The notes beneath the pieces were generated by a model that saw nothing but the letters and a program-made list of their open reading frames with translations, was not told where the DNA came from and did no database searches. This document shows positions 1-9,645 of a stretch of 25,108 bases of DNA, one piece after another; the first letter of the stretch is position 1; each line of letters begins with the position of its first letter. This stretch comes from Mesaphorura yosii (taxonomy: Eukaryota > Arthropoda > Collembola > Poduromorpha > Tullbergiidae): positions 1 through 25,108 of the forward strand of contig WIXG01000716.1 of assembly GCA_009869945.1 (NCBI GenBank), written 5' to 3'. A program made the position numbers and the translations under genes.

Positions 1-213
1 TTCGCAGATCAGCTGTAGATTATTCCCGAGCAACTATAATTCGTAACATATTTCATATACTTTTGTGTATAAAGCTTAAAAAGGAATAGTGTATAATTTA
101 TTTTGTCCTCAATCCCCCTTAATAAAGAATTGACCGGCTGCTTGCCTTTTACTCCGGCGACTCAGGGCAGTTGTACTCTTTGATGACGAGCCTAGTTCGT
201 AATGCCAATGCCC

Positions 214-233
214 AAGTCGAGTCAAGTCGAGTC
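214..233. repeat. Two exact copies of a 10-bp unit
   Basis: The unit AAGTCGAGTC occurs twice, head to tail and without mismatch. It is a short local duplication in upstream DNA, with no known role. A CGTGTC triplet-style repeat follows at about 275-292. Confidence 0.7.
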
Positions 234-420
234 TCTTGAAAGAAGAATCAGCATCTTGTTGTTTGTTTCACGATCGTGTCCGTGTCCGTGTTCTTTACTT
301 TGTTGTGCATCACGTCGAGGCAGAGCGTCCGTCCGTACTCTGTATTATTATTGCCTATTTAGCGTTTAGCGAGCAAGTGCGTGGACGCGGACGCAAAGTC
401 GTGAAGTGAAGATGAGATTG

Positions 421-429
421 TGTGGGAAA
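421..429 (+). promoter_or_regulatory. Su(H)/CSL (Notch effector) binding-site match
   Basis: TGTGGGAAA fits the Su(H) consensus YGTGDGAA exactly. Hairy/E(spl)-class genes such as the one downstream are classic Notch targets that use such sites. The match is seen in sequence, whereas its function is inferred. It lies about 1.95 kb upstream of the start codon, and a second match lies at 1814-1822. Confidence 0.45.
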
Positions 430-1740
430 GAGTCGGCCCGAGCGTTCTCACACATAAAATTAAAATTCCGATGCACGAAGCACAACGCGGCCGCGGAGCA
501 GGCAGGCAAGCCGGGCTGAGCCTCCCCACGCGACACTCTCACTCCACCTGCTTCAATCTCTAATTCGTATGTCAGAACCAAAACCCTTTCTCGTTCGGGT
601 CTTTAACAATGCCGTGCATCGCCGTACGCATTCACCATATACGGAATTCCGGTACGCGATACACGCTACACGATGCACAATTATAACAACACCATAAAAC
701 ATTTTATATGGTATTTTACATTTTACACGTCTTCGTAATACCGGCTTGGCCGGGCCAGCATTCAGCTTGAGCCGTCTAGTCGTGACTATCAACGCGAATC
801 AAATCAGGTAACCTGCTCTGTTCAATCATCATAGATCAAAGATCACGCCAAACGAATATTTTACAGTAAGGCGAGACGAGACTCGAGAAACGAGACGATT
901 TCACATTGGCGTTGACGATGGCGGTTCTGATACGATTATGATTACGAGCGAACTGGTTTAATTAAGTCGAATTTAATTGTAATTATGAAAGGAGTCGGAC
1001 CAATTCCGACTCGGCGTCATGATCATGAAATTACGAAATTAGAAGCCTGGCGTGGCGGGAGTAAAAAATGGGCCAGACGCAGACAGAATTAGGGCACAGC
1101 GAATTTACCTGTCATGGCCTTCTCGTTCTCGGCTACGGCTGCGTAAACAAAAGGGTTTACTTTTTACATTTTACTCAGCCGGGTTTTCAGGCCAAGTAGG
1201 CCAAGAAAGGTCAACCACAACAAAACAGGGCCCATACCAGTTCAGTTTTTGTTGGGGTTCGGCGGCTCGGCTGACGGTCGATGTCTAGAACAGTGAACAG
1301 CATGAATTGTGGCTCAGGCTCGTCTGAGGTGAGACTGAGGTCCGAATGCACGAATGCAGGTGCCGAGCAATTCGTAGGTCGAACCCTTTCCCTTCTTTCC
1401 CAGTCATTATGCCCATGATCACGATCACGCTCGCCCTTCGCTGGGCACGAAGCATGCAGTGCGCAGGTAGAAAAACTTGTTCCGACTGTGCTGGAATTAG
1501 AAACGTGAGACCGAGGCTCCTTACTGCCGCTGCACTGCCGCATTCCCATGCATACATCAAGCACGGAGCACGATGCACTTAATGATCGTCATGATTACAA
1601 GCATAACGCATTGGCATTGTTGTAAGGTAACCAGCCAGCCGTGTGCTGCTTCATTCCATCACACACGGCAGCAAGACTGGGCCAGGCCAGGACTATTTTT
1701 TTCTTTCTCCGTGTGCCGCGCCGTGCAGCAAAGCCACTCC

Positions 1741-1760
1741 ATCGCATCGCATCGCATCGC
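1741..1760. repeat. ATCGC x4 pentanucleotide repeat
   Basis: Four perfect copies of ATCGC sit directly before the TATA-like box at 1765. It is a small microsatellite that may vary in copy number between individuals. Confidence 0.75.
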
Positions 1761-1764
1761 TTTG

Positions 1765-1773
1765 TATAAAAAG
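1765..1773 (+). promoter_or_regulatory. TATA-like box, candidate dpn core promoter
   Basis: TATAAAAAG matches the TATA consensus TATAWAAR. A start site about 30 bp downstream (about 1795) would give a 5' UTR near 575 nt before the ATG at 2372. An arthropod-type initiator match, TCAGTC, lies at 1838-1843, but at 75 bp it is too far away to be this box's partner. It may mark a separate start. Both are pattern matches only. Confidence 0.35.
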
Positions 1774-1813
1774 TTAAATAACTCAACTCACCCGACGACG
1801 GCGACGAAACAAC

Positions 1814-1822
1814 TTTCCCACG
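1814..1822 (-). promoter_or_regulatory. Su(H)/CSL binding-site match near the candidate promoter
   Basis: The minus strand reads CGTGGGAAA, a top-affinity form of the Su(H) consensus. It lies about 50 bp downstream of the TATA-like box and 16-24 bp before the TCAGTC initiator match at 1838. Placement close to the start of a Hairy/E(spl)-class gene fits direct Notch input, which is an inference from the gene family. Confidence 0.5.
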
Positions 1823-2371
1823 ATCGCGATCCACGAGTCAGTCGTGTTCTTGCTTCTTGTTCTTGGAAGCCTTTTGTACTCGAGCTGCTAAACAACCCTC
1901 GTTGCATTGCCATTGCATTGCCTTTTACGATCTTTCTTCACGTAACCCGTATCGCATACCTTTACAGCAGTGCACTACTGCGATGATGACGATGTTGATA
2001 AGGATCATGTGTTTTTGTGTACGGACGGGATGAGGTTCCACCCAAAATACACCGCACCGTGCAGTACGGCGTAGGCATTTATCTTTTACACGTATACTAC
2101 TGGTATTTCTGGTGCACATAAATAAAACCTTTCACGATTTTACCTTTTGACGCGATGCAGTGGATGTAGAAGTAGAAGTGTTTACACCTTCCCTCATAAA
2201 GACTCGACCAAAGATCAGTTGCGATCCACCTCGACGGCAATAAACATCTTCGCAATTGGGCTTTCATCCTCGAGTGTTTTGTGAATTTCTCTTCCAACTC
2301 CAGCACTGAACGTAATCTTATCTCAAGTGTGACTGTGGGAGTGGATTTTGGCAGTGCTCATAATTTTGGCA

Positions 2372-4005
2372 ATGAGAATTGACAGCATGTTCCAACCAAT
2401 GACACTTGGGTCTCTCGGGCTTGGGCTTGGATTCATGGACATGGACCACTCACATTCTCGTGCGAATTCGCATTCACAGCAGTCGCAATCGCAGTTGGCT
2501 GCAATGGACGATTTTTTGATGGACGAAGACGACGACGACGATTCCCGAGACGGGATGGGGCAAGCTGACACGAATACGAACACCAGTAGTCAGCGGAAAG
2601 CTGAGATTAGAAAGGTACGCTTTCTTTTGAGTGCGAATCGCCAATCACATTCTAGCATGCGATGCGTACTGCATACACGAATCTCATTTGCGAACCTGCA
2701 GAATTCCACAACTGATTCGTGTATTTTTTGGTTTTTGTAGAGTAACAAGCCGATTATGGAGAAGAAACGCCGTGCGCGGATCAACAACTGCTTAAATGAT
2801 CTCAAAGCAATTTTGCTGGAAGCCATGCGAAAAGACCCTGCTCGCCATTCCAAGCTAGAAAAAGCAGACATTCTGGAACTGACCGTGAGACATTTGCAGA
2901 ATGTGCAGCGAAATCAGCTGGCAATTGCGATGGCGAGTGACCCGACTGTCCTCCACCGATTCAAGAACGGATTCTCAGAGTGCTTAGCGGAGGTACTTTG
3001 ATTTAAATGACTTTGCTGATTTGCGGGTTGCAACCAGTAGTCACTCGCTTCTCGCTTGAATGAGCTGAATTTAATCTGTGTCCTGTTCTGTTCTTTTATT
3101 AGGTCAATCGCTACATGGGCAAACTCGACGGGATTGACCAAGGAATGAGGCACCGGCTGACTGGGCACTTGAGTACCTGCATAAATGGACTGCAGCAAGT
3201 GACTCCACCCGCCGCTGCCGCATTCGGCCCGCCTGTTCCTCCACCGTCGATGCCAGTACCTGTGCTTCCGATTCCGTTCCCACGTATTGCTGCTCCAAAT
3301 ATTATGGTCATGCCGACTAATCTCCCTGCCAGTGCCATGGGCCAAGGTCAGAGAGACTACAAAATGGAAACCGGATCAGCAGGCGCACAGCAGAACGTGA
3401 GCCAGGGTCAACTGGGGCAAGCGCAAGATCTGAACAACAACACGAACCTCAACAGAAACGAGCGACAATACTACACGCCGGCTTCAGCGTCGGCGTTCTC
3501 AATTGTCACAGCCGAACGGACACCACCTCCAAGCAGCCATGGCCTCCAGCCGTCTTCGTCGTTGCTGATTTCTCCGCCGACGTCTTCAGAAGGCGACGAT
3601 ACGAGCTTGAGCCTGAGTTTCAGTAGCACGACGACGACGGGCCCTGGCAGCAGCTCCACCAATAATACTTCAATATCGAGTAGCGGCGGCGGAAGTGGCA
3701 GTGACATCAGCGTGTGCACGGGGAGCGAGAAGGGCACAAACACCAGCCCAAATTCGTTTGCGAGGAGTTCGTCAATGCGAGTGGGCTGCTCGGAATCGAG
3801 TCCGATTGATTTCTCACTAAAATTCAAGGATACTCCCGTCCGCGTCCTGAAGGTGGAGCCGATCATGATGATGGCGGCCGGTGACGATGGGCAAGACCAA
3901 GAGGGGCACGGGCAAGAAAGTCCGGAACTATCACGAACTATGATTAGGGCACGACGTACGATTCTGGGGTCGAAAGACAAGGACAGCATGTGGCGGCCGT
4001 GGTGA
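2372..4005 (+). CDS. dpn: Deadpan-like bHLH-Orange transcriptional repressor (Hairy/E(spl) class)
   Basis: Three coding exons, 2372-2614, 2741-2992 and 3103-4005, join in phase 0 at GT-AG introns of 126 and 110 bp and give 465 residues. Residues 1-81 are His/Ser/Gln-rich, with an acidic run. The bHLH spans about 82-137. It opens with [18 protein letters not shown], whose basic-region proline is diagnostic of HES proteins. The Orange domain is at about 148-193. The protein ends in WRPW (462-465), the Groucho/TLE-binding tetrapeptide. The Orange segment [13 protein letters not shown] resembles Deadpan more than Hairy or E(spl). Such proteins bind E/N/C-box DNA as dimers and repress neural or segmentation genes in the nucleus. 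The long middle is Ser/Thr/Gly-rich. PIDFS, near residue 270, resembles a CtBP-binding motif. The start is the first in-frame ATG; ATG 2387 is an alternative. Deadpan versus HES1/4-like needs a tree. Confidence 0.93.
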
Positions 4006-4117
4006 AGAATGGCAATCGACAAGACTGCCGATTGAATTTTCGTGTAGATTTGTAAAAATAGTGTAGAAAAATATCGTACTGTACTTGTGCCTTCCAAGCT
4101 GTGACACTGGTTTGAGA

Positions 4118-4123
4118 AATAAA
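4118..4123 (+). terminator. Poly(A) signal of the Deadpan-like gene
   Basis: A canonical AATAAA lies 113 nt after the stop codon, in AT-rich DNA, and is the first such signal downstream. Confidence 0.7.
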
Positions 4124-4141
4124 TGAATTGCAAAATCCCAT

Positions 4142-7100
4142 TGTATTATCGAACTGGAATATATGGAAATTGGTTACTTAATGGACAACTCGCACACAAC
4201 TCACTGGAGCTGCTGGAACGCACGAAACAAAGAGCAAGTTTTTTTTTACATCTGCTGCAAAAGAGGGAACTTACGAAGGCGTGCTTAAGAGGGATTTAAA
4301 GTTCTTATAGCTGCTGTACTCCAGCAGCAGGTGTTTACTTTGCTGTTGACGTCGGCGTTAACTCGTTAACTGAGATCCGAGCTTACTAATAAACGGACAG
4401 TTGAGATTTAGGATTAATGCGTGTAGACCGACTGAATTACGACAGAATGAAACTCTTAGTCGTGTAATTTATAGTCATGTCAATAGTCAGTAGCCGTAGT
4501 TCATTCAGTTTGTTGCGATTGTTTATTATTCGCGTGTTCATAAAGTGTACGCTATAAAAAATCACCGAATGCCGAACGCCAAGTGTCAACATCAACACCC
4601 TGAATTTGACCTGTTCCGATCTGTGCCCAGGTGCCACAATTAGTGCTCTACTCTTGGCGTAGTTATTCTGAACTCATCGTGCCGGGCTCCTTTCCATTCT
4701 TACACAGAAGGTAAAACTCTTTCGCACTCCCTATGCTCTACTGCATTGAATTATTGCCATCAATTAAAACAGCAAGGGATTGATCTGGTCCAAGTCCAGC
4801 CAGGGCATCGTCATACATTTGCGTACTGCGTGCGGGTATTCAAGTGTGTTTCCACGAATTTGGGCTGTTGGGAATTATATATTGTGGGAAACCGCAGAAA
4901 TGGAATCGCCATTGATTTCAGCTGCCGCAAGTACGGCTGCGGCTCTTTCCTTAAGATGCCAATAGCATTAGTCACCCAGCAGTAACAGCATGTGAATTGC
5001 GATTTCAAGATGTTCAGGGCACACGTGCTGGGTACTTGGATTTGTAAACCCAATTTTATGCAGAGCTACGATTCAACGATCGGTTCCTTGCGAAATTACG
5101 ATGCTAGCGTGTTGTGTCGTATGGACGTTGAGCGTTTTCATGAGAGCGATCATAAATGTCAGTCCCGTCAATCAATCGGATGTGAGCCGGAGTAATTTAT
5201 TCTCATCAATATTCAGTAATGCATATTTTAAATATTTATTACGGTCACGGCAAGGCAAAGGCAAAGGCAATGCCTGCCAATAAACAATGGCTGGATGGAA
5301 AAACATCGAATAACGTCGGGGCTGACCTCCAGCGTATGTAAATAGCTCCACGACCGTCTTCCTTTTGGAATGATTGCATTGATTCGCAATTCGCTGCGTA
5401 TAAATTCCCACAGCTTGATCTCACAATTGACGATTCACGAATGTCTGCTGTGTTTGGGATTATATAGCAGATTATAACTTCTCAAGCGAGTAGGAAAACA
5501 GGTCAGTGATCGAATTCGTCGTGGGCATCATCGTCGGAGGTGTAGAAACAGAAATTGTGTCTGCGTTTTATTGCTGGACTTAGTCCATAGTTCTTAAAGA
5601 CTTTTAATCCTATTTTTCTACTGGTACGTAATTTGTGCTTGTATTTTGCGTTGTAGGAAAGGAAAAGTGATAGAAACTGGCTGACCACATCAGTTCCACC
5701 ACTTCATGTCCCGTGTTATGGGCTGTTCGTCGACATATTGGTAAGTGTCTCTTCGGTCTTTTCTTCCTTCCGCTTTCTTTGATCTCTTCTCTGCGTCTGC
5801 CGTTGCCGCGTTACCGGACGCGGGCAGATCAATCTTGTTTTCTCCACGACACAACAAGAGACAAGAGAACATGAACACATCTAGATTGTTAATCTTCTTC
5901 AAAGCATGCACGGCAGCACGCAGCATGCCTCGGTTGGCGGTTCGTGTTGCTTACGAAATGTATCTTGAATTTCTTGAAGAAACGGATAGCGAGTGGGTTA
6001 TGAGCGATGACGTACTTACGTAGTCGCAGCCGCATATACACATAATGCATATCTGTAATACGATAATGATAAACCATAAACACGTTAAACATTAAACGGA
6101 ATGCGACTTGTGACATTGACAATGGACATACATCGATGATGCGAAGCGAACGAGGAGCTTCGACTCGAGCCACGGCACGGAGCTTGAGCTGCTTCTTAAA
6201 TTTAACGTTCTACGTCCGCGCGCGCAGTTCACAAGAAGAGAAGACGTTCTTGATCTTGACGAAATGCAAGTCGCAAGTTTCTAGTTTCTTATGAAAATCC
6301 AAGAAATGGTAGTTTGTTTACAGTTTACACGTTGTGTCTGTGAGTCTGTGTCTCTTGACAGTTTTCTTCACACGTACTTTACTTTCGCAAATCGTGAGGC
6401 AAGAAATTGCTTTGCCGTGCATGCCAGTAATTTAAAGCGCAGGCACAGCCGCAGGCCTCCGTTCGTGATCTAGTCCGTCTACGTAAACTGGTGTGGTTCT
6501 AAAATAGGATTCAGTGCTGTTCTAGAGCCCACACGTGCAGCAAGCATGCAACAGTTGCTGCTGTTAATTTACTGTAAACGTCGAGAAGAGGATGTTTCTG
6601 AGTTTCGGTTCAGTTCAGCGAAAGTTTGACACTTTTTGACAAGAGTTTTACGTGCGACATTTTTCTATTCGCTACTCGGCCAAGCAGAGTTGAGTGTGGA
6701 AAAAGTTGTAAAATAGCTTCCAGATTTCCAGTGTTCAAAGACTCGGCTAGGCGTGTGAACGTGAATCCTGATTTTGTCTTGTGTATTTTGTGATGAACTC
6801 TTTGGCACGTGTCCTCAAGTGTGCTTACACAGCGATTCCAAACATGTACGCAAGACTTTCGCAAACCGGTACGTACGACTAAAATTCCAGGGCAGATGTC
6901 CTTTGAAATCGTAAGCAAATATGAGTCATGGCTTAACTTTATTTTTGTGACGACACGGCGTGCCGATTCCGATTTGCGCATGTTGCTGGCGCATGGCGAG
7001 AAGCGATATTTTACCTTTTACGAGTTTGTTTTTAGAATCAAGGCAAAGTTGCAAAATTGCGGCGCTGAGGGTGACGAAAGACCCTGGCTGCCTTTTACGA

Positions 7101-9628
7101 GCAATTATTCTCAGAAGCAGCGGTATGAAATTGATGATTGCTCCATGCATTAATTACATGCCATGAAAATATAAATTAAGTTATTGTTCATTGTTTCTTT
7201 CTTGACGACTCGCCCTCGCTGTTCGCTGCTCCTGACCGAGGTTGCCTTCATTCAGGCCAAGCTTCTGCTCTGCTTCATTTCTCACTGAAGGTGTTTGCCG
7301 GCCGTTTGCTTTGGGTTCCAGACTTTCCCAGCGTGGTTGTGTGGTAGTTTACAGAATAATTAGTTCGCGTTCGCGCTTATTTTGGCTCTCACTTTGACAC
7401 ACGATTCGAGACTCCGGTTGTTGCCTTGCTCTTGAAAATCTGTGCTCAACAGGATAAACAGGGAAACAGGTGAATTTACATTACATAAACTGAGGCTTTA
7501 TATTACTAAATAAAAAAGTGTCAGCCAGTTGAGCCAGTCTGTCTCTGAGCAACCGACCATCGAGTCACCGACTCGCAGGCACAGGCAAATGCGAAGGCGC
7601 ACGGAATTCTTCCTTCCTTCCACTTGAGTTACATGTGTATGCGAAGAAGTGATATCTTAATTACTTCCCTTTTCGCGATATATTTGGAACAGAACTCGAC
7701 TCGACGTGAAAGCCCGTCTCCTGGTTACTGTGTCTTCTGTACAAAGAAGGTGATTAGTGTTTTGTGTTTAGTAAAGGACGTGATACCGAAAAGATACGTT
7801 GCCGTGTGGCTTGGCGTTGGCGTGTAGTCAGAACGCGGCTCGTTGAGAGTGAAGGGATTATTTTGTATGTATAATTGATGGATGCTTTCTCCGTTCACGC
7901 GAGAGGCGAGAATGCTAGTCGAAGCGAGCGAGAGAGATGTCTTCGGCAATTGGCAATCACATCGCAGGCGGTAGGTCTACGAAACAAAATGTCATGCCGT
8001 GGCTTGGCTTGGTTATTTTCCGTCCGCATCTGCCTGCACGCGCGTGTGGGGATCAAATTCAATTAAAAAACCACGTAAATGGCGAACGCGGATTGAGCAA
8101 ACACGCTCCATCGAAGGTTAAGCACACGCCAAATTGAAACTGCGAATTGTGTATATACTTCATTTGGCCCCTCGCGAAAGAATAATACTTGAACACAACT
8201 TTTTTACAAAGGATACAAAGAAGAAATAGCAGAGATACACGCGATTCGTATGATTTATATTGTTTCTTCAGGCGTACTTTTTCAATTCTTGATAACTTAA
8301 TAATACGCATGAAGGAGAACTGAACTGAGTCCATGTTTACTCTTCTGTGTATCGTTAACGAAGTGGGCCTGCCGTGCCACCATTTTTCTCCTGCTAAATA
8401 TGCGCCTAATTCTTTTAATGTGTTTACTTTTACTCTACTTTACTTTACTTTCTCGCTCGAGTCGCGTTCTCTTCGCTTCGGAGTTCGGAGAAAGTGAAAT
8501 TCATGCAGGGAGCGAGGGTATCAATTAAGAACGCATCCTTTCCCATTTTATCACTGCCCCAGATTCAATTTTGGTCGGCTCGTCGTCTCATTTCTCTTCT
8601 CTACCTGCACTGTGTGCCATCGTCTTTCGCCACATTTGCAAATTCCCCGAAATAGATTTTCATCTACCGCTTGAAAGCCTGGCTTCAAAGAAAAGCAGAC
8701 ACGAAGGATCAAATAAGCACAGTACACACGGCACAGCCACAGCGGGATCTGAAACAGGACGAGAACGATACCAAGATGAACTGAACTGAGAAATTCTAAA
8801 CTCCGAAATACCGAAATTCGGTGAAAGTGTTCTGAGTCTGCTCATTCTATTTATTGACACCATTGTAAAATGAATTCTCAATTCTCGGCAGTTGTCGTCA
8901 GTGGCCCGCCCGATGCCGTTGAAAATTGAGCCAGAGAGTTTTCAGACATCCTTCGTACTGGAAGGTTCTTCATTCCAGTAAATGTGTGATGTCTTATTCG
9001 TGAGTTATAACTTGTAACGGATTTGTGGCAAAGACAATTGGTTAAATGTCAAATACCCCAAGGCGGCGGTGCCCTCAAGTGTAATTATGGCTACCGGCTC
9101 AGGAACTCGGAAGAAATACACCATTTCTTGTGTCTGTTTCTCAAGCCAGCGGCTGGCATGTGAGTGAAGAATATTTCCTCTTGGTTTCGATGTTGTGCTC
9201 GTGCTCCGTACTTTGCAAGGCTGAGCTAGGTGTGCTGGACCAGTAAATAAGTCTGGGAATTGTGGATTGAAGGCACAGGCCTAGTGGAATTACGATTACG
9301 TAATAACGTGCAATACGAATCAGGAAGGCTTAATTGCTTTTCTGCGTCCTGCGCCTGTACTGCCCTGTCTTTGATGTACGTGTTTCTTTATGCAATGAGT
9401 AAATTGGCAAATCGCTTCTTTTCTCTTCGCACAAATGAAATCAGTAGAGAATTAGAGAAGTAGAGATGGTTGGAAAATGATCGGATTCGTACAGCCTGAT
9501 GGCTAATGCAAAGGGAACGAGCGTAGAAAATTTCCATCTGTGATTGGGAATTGAAAAACGAGCAGGGCGGAGAGCAGTTTCGATTATCTCACAAATGTGA
9601 TGCTAACTTTCTGCTTCACTCGTTTCAG
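4142..9628. other. Gene-poor 5.5 kb interval between the Deadpan-like gene and Pde11
   Basis: No exon here can be tied to a protein family. The longest open frames (6809-7153 plus, 6610-6981 minus, 5745-6023 plus) overlap one another or lack any recognisable pattern. The interval probably holds a 5' untranslated exon and first intron of Pde11, because a splice acceptor ending at 9628 precedes the Pde11 start codon. It may also hold enhancers of either neighbour. Motifs seen are CACGTG E-boxes at 5022, 6532 and 6806, a Su(H)-type TGTGGGAA on the minus strand at 5405-5412, and CCTTTTACGA at 7014 and 7091. Confidence 0.5.
8423..8451. repeat. Imperfect TTTAC pyrimidine-rich tandem repeat
   Basis: About five imperfect copies of TTTAC/TTTTAC run in tandem in the gene-poor interval. 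It looks like a simple-sequence repeat of no obvious function. Confidence 0.55.
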
Positions 9629-9645
9629 GCGAACCGCTAAGGGAA

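Larger units (their letters stand above)
1..2371. other. Upstream non-coding region of the Deadpan-like gene
   Basis: No convincing coding exon was found in this 2.3 kb. The open frames on both strands are short, overlap each other, and show no recognisable domain or splice-linked partner. The region probably holds promoter, 5' UTR and enhancer sequence of the bHLH gene that starts at 2372. It contains two strong Su(H)/CSL matches (421-429 and 1814-1822), a CACGCG class-C bHLH-repressor site at 527-532, a TATA-like box at 1765 and short tandem repeats. An AATAAA at 121-126 could be the poly(A) signal of a plus-strand gene off the left edge, but no coding end was seen before it. Confidence 0.6.

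Noticed and set aside
1211..1986. Several open frames of 78-137 residues on both strands
   Set aside because: They overlap each other and lie in the upstream region of the bHLH gene; the translations are low in pattern and have no splice partners.
3471..4133. Minus-strand 220-residue frame
   Set aside because: It is the antisense shadow of the Ser/Thr-rich third exon of the Deadpan-like gene.
5745..6023. Plus-strand 92-residue frame
   Set aside because: No domain, no supporting splice sites, and antisense frames of similar size overlap it.
6610..7153. Two overlapping open frames of 123 and 114 residues on opposite strands
   Set aside because: They overlap, neither shows a recognisable domain or good start, and codon choice looks like non-coding DNA.
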